From contig VIIQ02000698.1 in assembly GCA_007449985.2 (NCBI GenBank), positions 379,501 to 443,500 of the forward strand: a stretch of DNA of 64,000 bases, given 5' to 3'. The stretch is from Desmodesmus armatus (lineage: Eukaryota; Chlorophyta; Chlorophyceae; Sphaeropleales; Scenedesmaceae). The position numbers and the translations under genes were made by a program. Position 1 is the stretch's first letter; each line of letters starts with the position of its first letter. Under the pieces are notes generated by a model. That model was not told the DNA's origin, made no database searches, and saw only the letters and a program-made list of their open reading frames with translations. This document shows, in pieces, positions 21,589 through 34,800 of this stretch.

Positions 21589-22822
21589 CTTTGCCTGCAG
21601 CCCTTGAAAGCACTCAGCTGCGACTTAAAGGCCGTGAGGCCCCGTTTCACTCTGAGCAGGCTGCAACCATGACGTTGATTAGCCTAGGCACTATCACATA
21701 CCACTAGTACTGTGCAGAGCTAGCCGTTTGGCCTGGCTGTTGAGAAACCAATTTGGTTTGTTGGTTCGTGGCGGTTTGTTGGACCCTGAGTTCTGCTTTG
21801 GTGATTTGTTGCTTTTGTCAGTGACGTCATTCAGATTGTTTGCTCTAGTTCTCATTTGCGAACGCTGGTCAGCGGGAGGTCAGGACAACTCCCCCCTCCA
21901 CCTGCTGTGCTGTCTGGCTTGTGTCTGGAGCACCTCCTCGTCTGCAGCACGCCCTGGTGACTTCACACTCTGGGGCATTGTTTTACCCTGTGTTACCAAA
22001 TCGCCAGGCACGGCAGGTTGAACAGGATACCGGTCACTTCAAGTGCCAGGCTGGTGGGAGGGTGGGTGGGTGGCCGTCACAACAAGGAACCTGCCAATTT
22101 TGTCAGGTGGAGGTACAGTGTGTGGTGGTCGGGCACGGACCCATTGCCTACAGACAGTGACAACCACCAAATGAGAGGGACTGCATGAGGCCATATGTAC
22201 AGCACTGCCACCTTAAATTGCACAAGGCCTTCGCCTGGGCGGCTCTGCTGCAGCTGCACCTACGGCTTCGCGCTCAAGCTCGCATGCACAAAGCCTGACG
22301 GCACTTGCAGCCCTGGATTGCACCCCAAAAAAGTGTTACAACTGCTACCTAGACCTATGCACTGGTGCTGGCACACTGTGCAGGACACTGTGCACCGGTG
22401 ATGCACGCACCAGGAACAACGGCAACAACTCTGAACTCTGAAGCCCGCACACGTGCACAAAACTGCTGGTTGGTGCGGTAATCAGAGCACACAAGATACA
22501 CATCAATATACACAACATTCCAACCATGCCATCCATCAGGATGCACTCAGCACAGATGCTGGATGCAGCAGCTGCACAGCAGCCCTTATCAAAGAGTGTG
22601 CTGCAGCTGTCAAAACTTGCACTCTCGACCAAACACATAGCCCTGCTGCACATCCCACCTCAGGCTGCAAGTCAAGCCACGATCTGTGAGCGGCTGGGGC
22701 CCAGTGGCTGGTGCAACCCACACACAGCAGCCACAGCACGGAGCGTGCGAAGGCCACCAGCGCTGCATGGATGACCTCTGCTCCCTACCCCTGTGCTGCG
22801 CAGCCTGTCCTGCAACCACCCT
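21589..22822. other. Intergenic stretch between the coiled-coil gene and Argonaute
   Basis: It should contain the promoter of the coiled-coil gene and the 3' untranslated region of the Argonaute gene. No conserved exon, RNA gene or clear repeat was recognised. Confidence 0.5.
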
Positions 22823-25800
22823 TTACAGGAAGAACATCTTGTCCACCAGGTTGTCACAGTAGCGGGCCTCCTGGTGGCCGCCTGACCCCGTGGACCCTGA
22901 GCCCATGCTCATGCTGTCGTCACCACCGTCCACCCGCACACGGTACGCCAGCAGGTGGGCGTAGTACACAGGCGCCACAACAGAGACGGCCCTGCAGGCA
23001 GGCAGGCAGGGTACCCACCATGGACACGGTGTTAGCTGGCTTGCTCAAACCAGGGGCAAACAAGGCCGGGAGTGTCGGGTCTTGGTGGCACCCAAGATCC
23101 ATGAACGTAGTGATGTGGGGCCACGGCATGCAGCCAGGCAAGGCCTGCAATCTGCGAGCTGTGCTTGAGGCTGCCAGAAAGGTGTTGTGGTGTGGCGGCA
23201 TGGGTGTGCAGCGATGCTGCTGCGCCAATACCTGGTAGCTTGAGAGATAGATACCAGAATACGCTGTCCTATGCAGCACGGACAATAGTAGAGCAGCACG
23301 CCAGAACACACGCGCAATCCAAGTACTCCCTCTGTCGACGCACAGACACAGCCTCTCTAAGTCGTGGCAGTGCTAGGGCGTTGAGGCATGCTGCAGCAAG
23401 AAGGGTTCAGCGTCCACCTACCGTGTGCAGCGGCAGTACAGGTAGCACAGCCAGTAGGTGAACACCTGCAGCCCATCAGGCCCAAAGCCCAGCTCATCCA
23501 GCACGCAGATGTAGCGCGTCACCCGGTTGGTGCCTGCACGTCAGCACACACCTCCCGCCTCAACTACATATGCCACAGGGGTGCTCTGCAGGAAACTTAC
23601 TGCGATGTCTTGATGCTGCAGGAAATGTCGCAGGGGCAGATAGATAGCATGCATGCCTTGCCTCTGCAGTAGGACGCCATGCCTGCTGCAGTCCACAAGA
23701 GTGCAGTGCTACACAATGGCTGCGCAGCAAGCACAATCCTGGCAGCCGGCGGTGCTGGTAAGAGCTTGCAATGCCTCTCAAATGCAACGGACGTTTGGGC
23801 AGCACACGGGCTGCTGCACATGCACATGCGCAACAGCGTACCTGCACCCTGGATGTCCTTGTGTGAGTTGAGGTAGAAGTCATACACCTCAGGGCTGACG
23901 ATGGTGTGGTCGACCACCGTACCCGGCTCGCAGTTGCGGTACTGGTGCGGCTGTGCATCCGCATGCGGTTTATCAAACAGCCGCACGTGCTGCCGCTTCT
24001 GGACCACCATGTACACGATGCGTGGGCGGTAGCTACCGTCTGGAGACAGCTCAGCACATGCCTGTGGAGCATACGGCAGACCACATGGACCAGCAAGGTT
24101 GAGCGCATGGTGCAGTACCGCAAAGACGCTGATGGAAACACACTGAGTGCCACAACGACTCAGAGCAGCAGCTTGCCTACAGCACCAGCACAGCACATGT
24201 TGGGCATGCAGTCATGCTGACAGCTCACGTCCTGGTCCGTCTGGTAAGTCAGACTGAGGTATCAATCAACGCTTGCCGTACTCCAATGCAGTCCACCGCA
24301 TGCTTACCTCGATGATGGCCCTGACCTCGTCCTGCCTGACCCGCTCCAGCTCCGAGTCACTGACCCCATCACGGTACACAATCAGGCAGCCCGGCTCCTG
24401 CCCCATGGCTGTGCGGTACCTGTAGCCACAACCGCACACCCCCCACCGCCGCCTTTTTGAAGACACTGTCATGATATCGATGACATGATATCAATATATC
24501 GATGCACTGCTGGTGGTGCCCTGGCAGGGCGTGCTTCAAGTTGGCAAAAGTTGTGTGTGTGCACCAAACAGTGCGTGTTCTGCATGCTGCCTCTGCTGAC
24601 TGATGGCTGAAAGGTGGTCAAGGGTCCATCACGTGGACACACAGTGCGGATACTCTGCATTCACACACCCCTGCAACTTTGAGAGTGCGCACCTCATGAT
24701 GAGGTGCTTGAATGCGGGCACCATCTTCTCTCTGCTCAGCACCTCGCTGCCGCCACCCTCCTCCTCCCAGTAGCTCCAGGCATACCTGCCAAGCATACAA
24801 CCATGCTGAGCTGGCAACAGTACACACTGCTACTCAGAATTGAAATGGCGGCCATTTGACCCACAGCTCCGCATGCAAGAAAACCCACCGTCCAAACATA
24901 TGCTAGCAGGAGGGAAAACTCAGGCTGGTCCCAATGAAGATGCTCTTGGTGCAGCAGAGATCCACTTGATGCGCCTTTGACAGCAGTAAGCAGGGAACTA
25001 CAAAGCACAAACAGGAGGCAAGCAGAGGGCTTACCTGCCAAAGCCCGGGTCCAGGCTGCCCACCATGCCTGCCTTGCTGCGCGCCCCTGCCACCTTGCCC
25101 GGGTGTGTGATGTCAATGCCGAACACCTGGATGGCAGGCACCTGCAGGCAGGCAGGGCAGGATACCCGTAACTTGCTGCGTATATTTAGAGCAGACTCCT
25201 GCCTGACCTAGACAGTCGCATTTCGGCTAAGCCGCCGCATCAACCGTACTGCATAATGTCAGCGTCATTTTAGAGGCCCATCCCTGGACGGGCACGCAGG
25301 AGCAACCCAACAGGTACTACCGAGTAGCTGAAAGCAGTCAGCACACGCCTGCAGGAAGTGCGGTTGAGTGCCTGCTTTTTGCAAAAAGACAAAACAGCAC
25401 AACACCACAAAGGGATGCAAGGCAGCACAGCAGGAGCACAGCATAGCAGAAGACTGGATAACCCAGCACATCACACCACATGTCAACAGCACAGCACAGC
25501 ACGGCACGCCACAGCAGACCACAGCGCACCTCCTTGTTGAAGTAGCCGCGCAGCAGCTGCTGTCCCAGCACAGACCAGCAGGTGTTGACACCGCCAACCT
25601 TCACGTTGATCTTCATTGCCAGGTTGGCCTGCAGACAGCACATGCGTCTCAGCACGGTACTGCCCCTAGAATGTGGCTGGACGGTTGCAGTTTGTTCAAT
25701 CCCGTGCGTCATTCCAGATCAGCAACTTGAAAAGCATTCCTGCTACGGCAGCTAGCTGTATTCAAGCTTTTATGACTTCAACATAGGTGCTGACCTATAG

Positions 25801-28800
25801 TTCCATTCACCAGGCATCGGCTGAGTTGGAGGCAGGTACAAGAGCAGCACCAGGGCCATTGCGTGCATGCATAGCCCTAAACAAAAGGATGTCTCCCTGT
25901 TTCCACACACCTGGTACTGGCTGCGACGGCTTGGGTTGGAAGGGCCCCTCTGGAAGCCTAGGTCTGCAAGAAAAGTGACACACATGACATACATTACATG
26001 GTATTGAGTCGTGGACGACACACATTATCGTCAGCCTTGATGCACAATGAGCAAACTACACAGCATGCAGTCTTCATCTATGTTACTGAACCCAGGTCTT
26101 GCCTTTTCCTCCATGATGTGCGACCGGCCCTGTGAATATCGTATGTTGTGACATAGTGGAACTCCACTGCGATGCCCCCTACATGCAGTCAGGTGCACAG
26201 TTGCCCCCTTACCTGTCTTGCTGGCCACCACAACTTGTGTCACCAGGCCCAAGCCGCGCGCTGGCGCCTGTTCGCCGTACCGCGGAGCGCCTGCTGCATT
26301 CACCAGCTCTGAGACCACCTTGATACGGCTGTACAGCATTGAAGGCTTGTGGCTGCAGTACAACAGGCACACATGCACACGTTTGTGATAGGCAACACAG
26401 AGTTTGTGATGGGAACAGCAAGCCCGGAGCCCCGGGTTTTGGCAAAGCCATTGCTGATGGTACTACCATGTTGAACAGACAGCCCGGCTGAGAAGTTTTC
26501 AGCCTTGGCTGTGCCAAGCAGCATTGAAGTCGTACGGACGATGTGTAGTGTCAACAGCTGAACCCTTGGCACAGTCAGCTACGTCCTGATACAGTAACAG
26601 TAACAGTGACAGTTAACAGTAACAGCAACAGCAACAGGCTTGGCATTGACATACCTGATGAAGCACAGGATGAGCTGGCAGTTGCTGCTGCCTGACCGGT
26701 CCCGCACTTTCTGAAGTGCCTCCTGCGCAAGTAAACATCGTTACAATGGTTTCACTGGCACAAGTATGCACAATCCATTTCCATACAGCCCTATCTGCAG
26801 CCCCCCAGAACGTGTCAACCCTTGTGCACCAACATCCTGCCAAATTGCTTTGACGGTCAAAGCACAACTGTAGTATGGCTCAGTCCAAGCCTTGTTCAAG
26901 GCTTAGTCAGTGACTATCAAGCACGCGGCATATTGGCGTGGAATGCGCAGCTAGAATGCAGTACCTCGGACTGCGTCACCCAATCAATGCAGGACGTCAC
27001 AGTTGTGCATGCACCAGCTATCACAGCTCCACTGCCATGAGACAGCATGCATGCATCAACGCACCCTCCTTCACCAGCTTGTGCTCTGGTGACAGCTATC
27101 ATGGTGTAGGGTTTAGTGTAGGGTTTGGGTTCAGGGTTTATGGTTAAGCTGCTGCACAGCTGGCAGTGCATGATCACACCGACATAGGAATGTGCACTGT
27201 ACCGCCCAGTTCTCACCTGCACTTCTGCAGCACGTGCATCCTCTCCATGATCCAGCCACTCCATGTTTGCCACCACCTTCTTGCGCAGCTCCTCAGCCTC
27301 CCTCTGCAGCAGCCAGCATGCAGTTGTCCGCACCACACACATTGATGTAACAGCATTGGCACTGCTGCTCGTGTGGCCGACAAATGTGTCGCACACACCA
27401 TGGGCCAGAAGCACAGTGTGTCTGCCACATACTGGCTGCCCTGCCCCACTGGTGGCTTGCACCAGTGATACCGTCAACACAGTTTTGCGGGGCTGATCAT
27501 GGCGTGCCGCTGTAGGGGTGGTGCACAGAGGTTGTGTGCTTGGACTAGGTCACGGCAATGGTGAATGTGGTTGCCTATTAAGCGATAATTGCGGCACGGT
27601 ACACAGGCATGTAAATAGGCACTAGGCGGGCAACCCCCTTCACGCGTGAAGGGGTAAACCTTTGACGCCGTACTGAGAAGCCCTTCACGTTCCGCACGTG
27701 AAGGGGGCGGGCCAGCGTGAAGGGGGCCCCCTTAGCGACAAGCACGTGAAGGGCTTCGCGATGTCGTCGTGAAGGGGTTAGCGTTGGTAGACGAAGGGCT
27801 TAGTGTTGAAGGGCTTTGTTCGGGGAATTGCTTGAAAAGCGGGCTGTACACCGTCGGCACAGCGTTTTCAACGGCTCATTGACACTAATATTGCCAATTG
27901 GTCAATTTTCAGCTCATTCCTTCACGTCAAGTTCACTGCTTAGTCAATGCTCAGCAGCAGCTGGCCATATGGCTTGCATGGCACATGTATACACATATGA
28001 CCAGGCTGACCATACGCATGGTCATGTAGTGGGCCCACGCAGGAGCCATGCATTGGCAGCACACACACAGCTGCTGAATTTCGCTTCCAGCATAGTGACC
28101 TCCCTGCACGGCCGCAGAAGCTGTCGCTGATAACTTGCACGCTGACAGCGTGGGGTCATGGCAGCATGTGCTGGGTGTCGATGTCACACACCTCCCACAC
28201 ACCAGTATGCATACTGTTATATGCAGATGCATTATGGATTTTCTGCAGTGAAGCAGCAAGATACCAACATTGACAAACAGCCTCGACTGCAAGAACGAGG
28301 CAACAGCCTCCTGCCTCACCCCACCCACCCACCAGCCATGACAGCATAAGCATTGCTTGGTGTGCTCTTTGCTCCTGACCAGATCTCTTTGCTACTGACC
28401 ACAACACAAATGACAGTTGTCAATGGATGCACCGCCCAAACAAGAAAATGCACAGTGCAATGGTCTGCTGCCTCTTTGGATGCAGCAGCATGTCGGCACT
28501 GACTGATGCTGTCTCCATGGGATGATTGGTATGGCAACAATGCATCCTTGGCTCTTGGTACACCAGCGAGCACTGCAGAACCGCAGCTGCCCGGCTTTGT
28601 TGTGCTGTGTGCACATGTGCTGCTGTTGAGCAGAGATCGCGCTTGCAGAGGCGGAAGAGGTCGTGTGAACGCTGTGATACAGAACCGTAAGTACCAAGAT
28701 GCTTGCTCGTTGTGCGTGCGTGTCCTGAAGGGCCTACACACGTCTGATTGCGTTGATGTTGTTGCCCTGCTGCTTCGCAAATAGTGACTGACTGCATCAC

Positions 28801-31800
28801 TGTCACAAGGAATGTGAAGAACAGTGCTTTGAAACGTAAAGGAAATATTGCAGCCCGATCTGTACTTGTCATGCAGCCATATACCGCACTGACAAGTGAA
28901 CCGCGCCATGTGGTTGACTGGTAGTGCATAAGGCCTTCATGCCTCGTGCAGCTGGTCAATGTCGCCCAATATACTTTCAAATGATTTTTCAGCTTCCTCT
29001 GGGGCGCAGATAGGACAGGAAAGTCTTCAGAGCTATTGTTGACCGGTGCTTGATCAAAACACCCATGTGAATGGACACATGTGGCTTGTGACACTTATCT
29101 AAGAACATACTTGGATAATATCGGCCGATAATAGGCTCTGGAGCAATCCACAGCTATCACAGAGGCTCCTAGGGCTCAACTTTGAGGGTGAAGGGAGGCT
29201 TCACACCAAGGGTGACCCCCTTCACAGGTGAAGGGTGTGGGGTGTGAAGGGGGCTGCCCCCTTCACACCCCCCTTCACCACCCCCTTCAAGGCTGTGTGG
29301 CCACAGTGTGAAGGGTGGGGGCTTAGTGGTGAAGGGGGGTTGCCCGCCTAGTGAGGCTGTGAGCCTCTGGCTGCTTGGTAGCTTGGCCCTCTTGTCCCCA
29401 CCACCTGTACTGCAGTCCACCTCAGCAATGCAGTACGCTGAGTCGCACTGTGATGTACTGTACTATACTGTACCATCCGATGTGTCGATTCAGTGACAAC
29501 TGTGCTGTGTCTATTCTTCCAAAACTATTCTTCAGTGCACTGGAGTGTATCATGACACAGTAAAGGCACGCACCGAAGTTGCTTCGCGTGGGTTGAATCC
29601 CATGTCCATGCCCAGCTGGTGGCAGCGGTTGATGAAGTCGAGCAGCCACATACCCAAGCTGTTGTAGGGGTTTGTGGTCTGCTGGTACTCCCGGCGCGGC
29701 AGGAAGGCGACCACCCCCCAGTGTTGCAGCTTGGCAGGGTCTGACGGGCAGCACGCAGCAGCATTATCTTGTTTAGTTTCTTGGCATGGCAGCAGGTAAA
29801 TGGTTTAGGCAAAAAAAAGCAGGATGTTGACTCAACATCGGATGTACAAGTACTGTACTTGTATGCCAGCGCATGACACCACACACCGGGTTCTGACTTA
29901 GGGGGTGCTCAAGGTGACTGGTTTCCACCTCTGACAGGCAGACTTGGCACAGCACAGCACAGCACAGAGTAGTACTACTTAGTGTGCCTGAGCAACAAGC
30001 AGCACGTCCAGTGATGCCACGACATCAAGACACAGGGTGACATAAAGGTGGCCAACATGCTTCGGCAGCAGACATAGGTTCCAAAATCCAATTGCCTGCC
30101 AGGCTGGCTGCTGTTGTCATGCAAACAGTAGGCAGCTTTGCAGTCGGACTTCCACCCCACCTGAGAACTTGAAGTTGTTCATGTTCCACACCCCGGATGT
30201 GCCTGTGTTGAACGCCTTAGTCTCCTCATGCCCCTCCCGCCCTGTCTTGTAGTTCAGCCAGGGACCCGGCAGCACCCGCCCCTTGATCTGCTGCATGCTG
30301 CTGTTCATCCCAACCTGCATGCTGTCCAGGACAGCCCTGCCGCCGCCGCTGCTGCTGCTGGTGGCCTTGCTGACGGGCTGCTGGATGGCTGCTGCGAGGT
30401 CGGCAGGCTGCTTGCGCGCTGCTTCGATCATCTGCTCCGTTCCTCCCTTGTGGGTGACAGCCTGCGAGGCGATATTGTGGTGGGGTATAGCCGACATGGT
30501 GACTGAAAAGTGTGCACACTCACATTCTACAGCATACTGTACGACATGGCCATAGCGCATATCACGTATGTACGCCAAAGTCAGCACCGAACGCGGCCCT
30601 TGAGACCCTATCACTTCAGTTGGTACGGCAGCCCTGCGCTGACTGTCAGTCTCAACAAATCTATGTGTCACAAGGGATGCTGGAGAGGGGTCTTCGTGTA
30701 AGATTTGAGGCCAGCACGCCAACCGTGTTGACGGACGCTTCATTATGTACTTCCTGCGCTACAACCCTGGCAGCTTTGCTCCGCTTACTCAACCACAACA
30801 TGCCAACCTCATCAACTCTCCCAGAGCAAACAGACAAACGGCAAACAAGTAAAGCATGCTGACCACGACTGACACAGCCTGTGCCCACCTGCACTCGCTG
30901 ATTCTTGTCAAACCAGAGGCGCTCCATAGGGACCCACACCTTGCGAGGCTCCTCATCTCCCTTGGGCTTCGGCACCTTCATCACCACAGCTGCAGGCAGA
31001 AACACAGCCACGCACCGGGCACAACAGTGTGTCAACTCTACAGCCTAAACCCCAACCAGGGCTGGGAACTTGCCAGCCCCTGCCTGCGCAATCAGGCTTG
31101 TGGCATCAACCACACCTAGCGCTCATCTGGCACCTTGTGGGTGTCTCGGGCGCTGCTGGGAGTGCTGATGGCGAACGCTTTGCAACCTAAGTAAACCCCA
31201 CTAGAGCCTTGTCTGGCGCCCAGCCTGACCTTGCCATCCTGCTGAGGCACAAGGCCCTTGATCAAAATGCAGTGCATGCCATCAGTGCCACGCAGCCTCC
31301 CCAGCAGCAAGCGTTACCAGCATGTACGATACCTCTTTAAGCTTCTCTGGGCCCTCTCTGACCGCTGTGTAGGTACCCTCTGACCCGTTCAACCGTATGT
31401 AAGACACTCAGCTTGATGGCAGCCGATACAATATAAAAACCCAGCCCCAGGACTTACCTGGCAGCTGAGGGTGCCTGAGGGCCCGCTTATACTTTTCCAG
31501 GTGCTCAAAGTAGTAGGCCACACTGATCTCAGCCCCAGTCCTGCCGTCTGGTAAGGGCTCCTTGAAGTCGCAGTAGAACGTGGCCTCGTCAGCTGGCTTG
31601 GGCGTGAGGCTGACAGCAGTGAACCTGTGACATGGCACAGCACAGCACAGCACAGCACAGCAGATATGACACAGCAGAATCAGCACGGCACACAGCAAGG
31701 TACATGAGTCAGCATTGTCTGTTGCATACTCAAGAGCTTGTATGGCTCCTCCGCCCATAGTAGACTGATGGGCGAGCTGCACCCCTGACATGCGACCAAG

Positions 31801-34800
31801 CATCGTGTCATCGGATGCAAGTGCGGCTGTCCGTGCAACAGACACTCAGAAGAAGGCGTCGGGCGTGGCCTTGATCTCTCCAAGTGATTTGCATGTAGTA
31901 GCATGCGCTTACTTTCGGATGACATTGCCCTTGGGGTCTTTGTACACCACCTGCACAGGCAAACAGGTGCAAAAGACGAGGGCACATTCTGATTTTTGGC
32001 ACCACCAGCGCACCCCAGCAGCCTGAGGTATGTCAGATGAGACCATATCCCAACCTAGCGTGCTGCCTGTCTGCCCGCAAGCATCAGTATCTTGTGCACA
32101 ATGTGCTGGCAAGCAGCGCCAGCATGCACTGCGCAGTGGTTGGTGCCATTACCCACGTCTTGATCTGTCAAACGCCATCCATTGACTGGCCGAACGCCCC
32201 AGCCCAGCCGATGCTCCATATTGCAAGCTCAAGATCAAGATCAACATTGGCTGGGTCTTGCTGACAGGGACTCCTTGTCATGATGACTAACACATCAATT
32301 ATCGGTGCACACAGCAGAAACTACCGCCCACCTTTTTGTTGCGCAGGGCACGCTCAAACTTGGCCAACACGCGGTGGCGAGTCCCGTCGTTTCTCAGCAG
32401 CTGCAGAGGGTACGCAGACATACAACAATCGACAGACATGCCGACAAGTGTATACAGTTACAGTTACAGTTACAGTAATTGGCTCAGCAAAAGCTGAGCA
32501 ACCCACAAGTATACATTGCGGTGTAGCATTGAACTGCAAGCTAGCTACAGCTGCCCTAGCCACCCTGGCTGCTATTGCGTGCAGCGAGTCGGTCAACCTT
32601 GCTCTGTGATCTTGAGCATGACGTGATCCATTGTAGCATGACATAGTTCTGTTATGCTGCTGTGAACGGCTTCTTAATGGAGCCTGAAGCAGCAGCGTAC
32701 CTGCATGAGCCTCTCGACATCTGGCTCTCCAACCTCAGGAAGGCTGCGCCCACGTCCACGGCCGCGGCCACCGCCACGCCCACCATCGCGCCCGCCACCA
32801 CGCCCACCGCCTGTTGCAGCAATGTACAAGCTTGACGGTTTTTTTCCTTATAATGCTGGCTGCTACAGGTATGCCCTCACACTCATTGAGCACACGTGCA
32901 TAACTGAAAAGCTAGTTCGGCATGGCAGGGTTGGCCATGCGCAGCTAGCGTCAATGCGTCTGACACACAACATTCGTCTAATGCCAGCACTACTGTCACA
33001 ATCTCCCCAGCCCACGTGCATGTCAGCACCCGGCAGAGGACCAAAAGACCTAGGGGCCCTAAACCCTTGCTTAGTGATATCACCACACACAAACACAAGC
33101 AGGCGGTGATCACACCTCAAGGTGCACTGAAGACAGCCGAGGCACACACATGGTGACATGTGGAGGCTCTCTACATCAAATTACGTTACCTCCTGCAACC
33201 TTACGACACATCCTGACATTAGGGTTTCGGAGGGTTGACCCTAACCTAACCTAAACCCTAACCCCCTAAACCCTTAACCCTAAGTGGCTGGTTGCAGGTC
33301 AAGTGTAAACACACCTCCAGAGTGTCTGTGGCACTCAGCGTGGTCTGCCAAGCACTCCACCAGGTTGATGTCGGTGCGCAGGAAGGCTGACACAGTCATG
33401 TCAGCTGCCAGGAGCACCTGCCCCTCACCCTGCCTGATACCTGTGGACAGCCCCACAAACGCCTGCACAGCAGCAAGTAGACATGTGTTGTTGACGTTGC
33501 ACATGTCATGATGGCTGTTGGCGCCTCATTGGCGCTGTACCCGCCCACTCACCATGCACGTTAGCCACTCGTCGACTGTACAAACAGGCTAGGAAATAAA
33601 GGATGCTAGCACCAAGGGCCACAGCGATCATGGTTATGGTAGCAGCCATATGCTGCATATGATGCCAAATGGTCGCCTGCATGGCAGACAGTCCCGTGCT
33701 GTTGTTGATGCATTTGCTGTTGAGCGGCCACAACTGGCCCAGACACTGGGGAGCTGCAAAGCTTTCCCAGTTTTTGTCTGGTGGTGCTGTTTGAGGCACC
33801 TAGGTAGATTTGTTGCTAAGCAATGCTTTGGCGCAATGACCCTGCTGGAGAACGTGTAACATGATGATGCCAAATTTGAGCATCCCTCCTGCCTGGCGCT
33901 TCATACTGTAGGCCTTGAAGATTGAGGCTTTGGGAAGGCATTCAGGCTTCAGACTCTCTGTCGTCCTAACATGTGTGGAAACTTACCCTCAGCATGCCGC
34001 CGATGTTCCTGTTGCCCTGACTGCTGCTGCTGCTGTGCCTGCTGCCCAGATCGTCACAGAAGTACAGGGTGCGCCGCACCTCCATAACCTCATGCGCAGC
34101 TATGAAGGCCTGACAGCACACACAGGCACACCAAATAAAGCTCGCTTCACTTATGCTGAATTTGAGGATTAGCATGCTGAATGCAGCCATAATGAAGAGC
34201 ACATGCGTGGTGGAAGTAATGTGTGCTTGGCACAGCAGCACAAGCACGGCATGCTTGTGACGTCGTGATGTGCTGGTCACGGTCACCGGCTGCAGGATTG
34301 GCACAAGGCAGGACACCATTGTGGATTGAATCCAGGCACGCACTGCACTGTGCGCGCACCTGTCGCAGGATCCACTCCAGAGACTGCCGCGTGTTAGAGA
34401 AGAACATCTGAGCATCTGTGATGTCCCTGCCAGCAGCCAGCAGCTCTGCAATCTTGCGGGGCACTTTCTGCACATCACTGACACCCGTCAACACCCTGGC
34501 CAGCTGAAAGGTCACCTGCAGCCAGCAAAAAGCACAATAAAAAGCCCCACTTCTTACCATAGTGCATGGGGATGGAGGAGATTGAGACACAACAAGGAGT
34601 GTGTGCGGATAGCTTGGTGCAGTACAGCTGCAGTACTTGTACACGCTGAAGTACAATCTGGTGCAGGACAGCTGTAATGACAATATACTTGCTGGTCCAC
34701 CTGCGCTTGACGCTTGCTCACACTACTAGGCACACCTTCACATGTCTACGTAAGGTATTGAATATGATCGAAAGCCTTTTCCAAGCAGAACGCCACATGT

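Noticed and set aside
24466..24506. An AT-rich palindrome-like run of ATATCGAT motifs
   Set aside because: The arms are short and interrupted, and it lies within an Argonaute intron with no further support.
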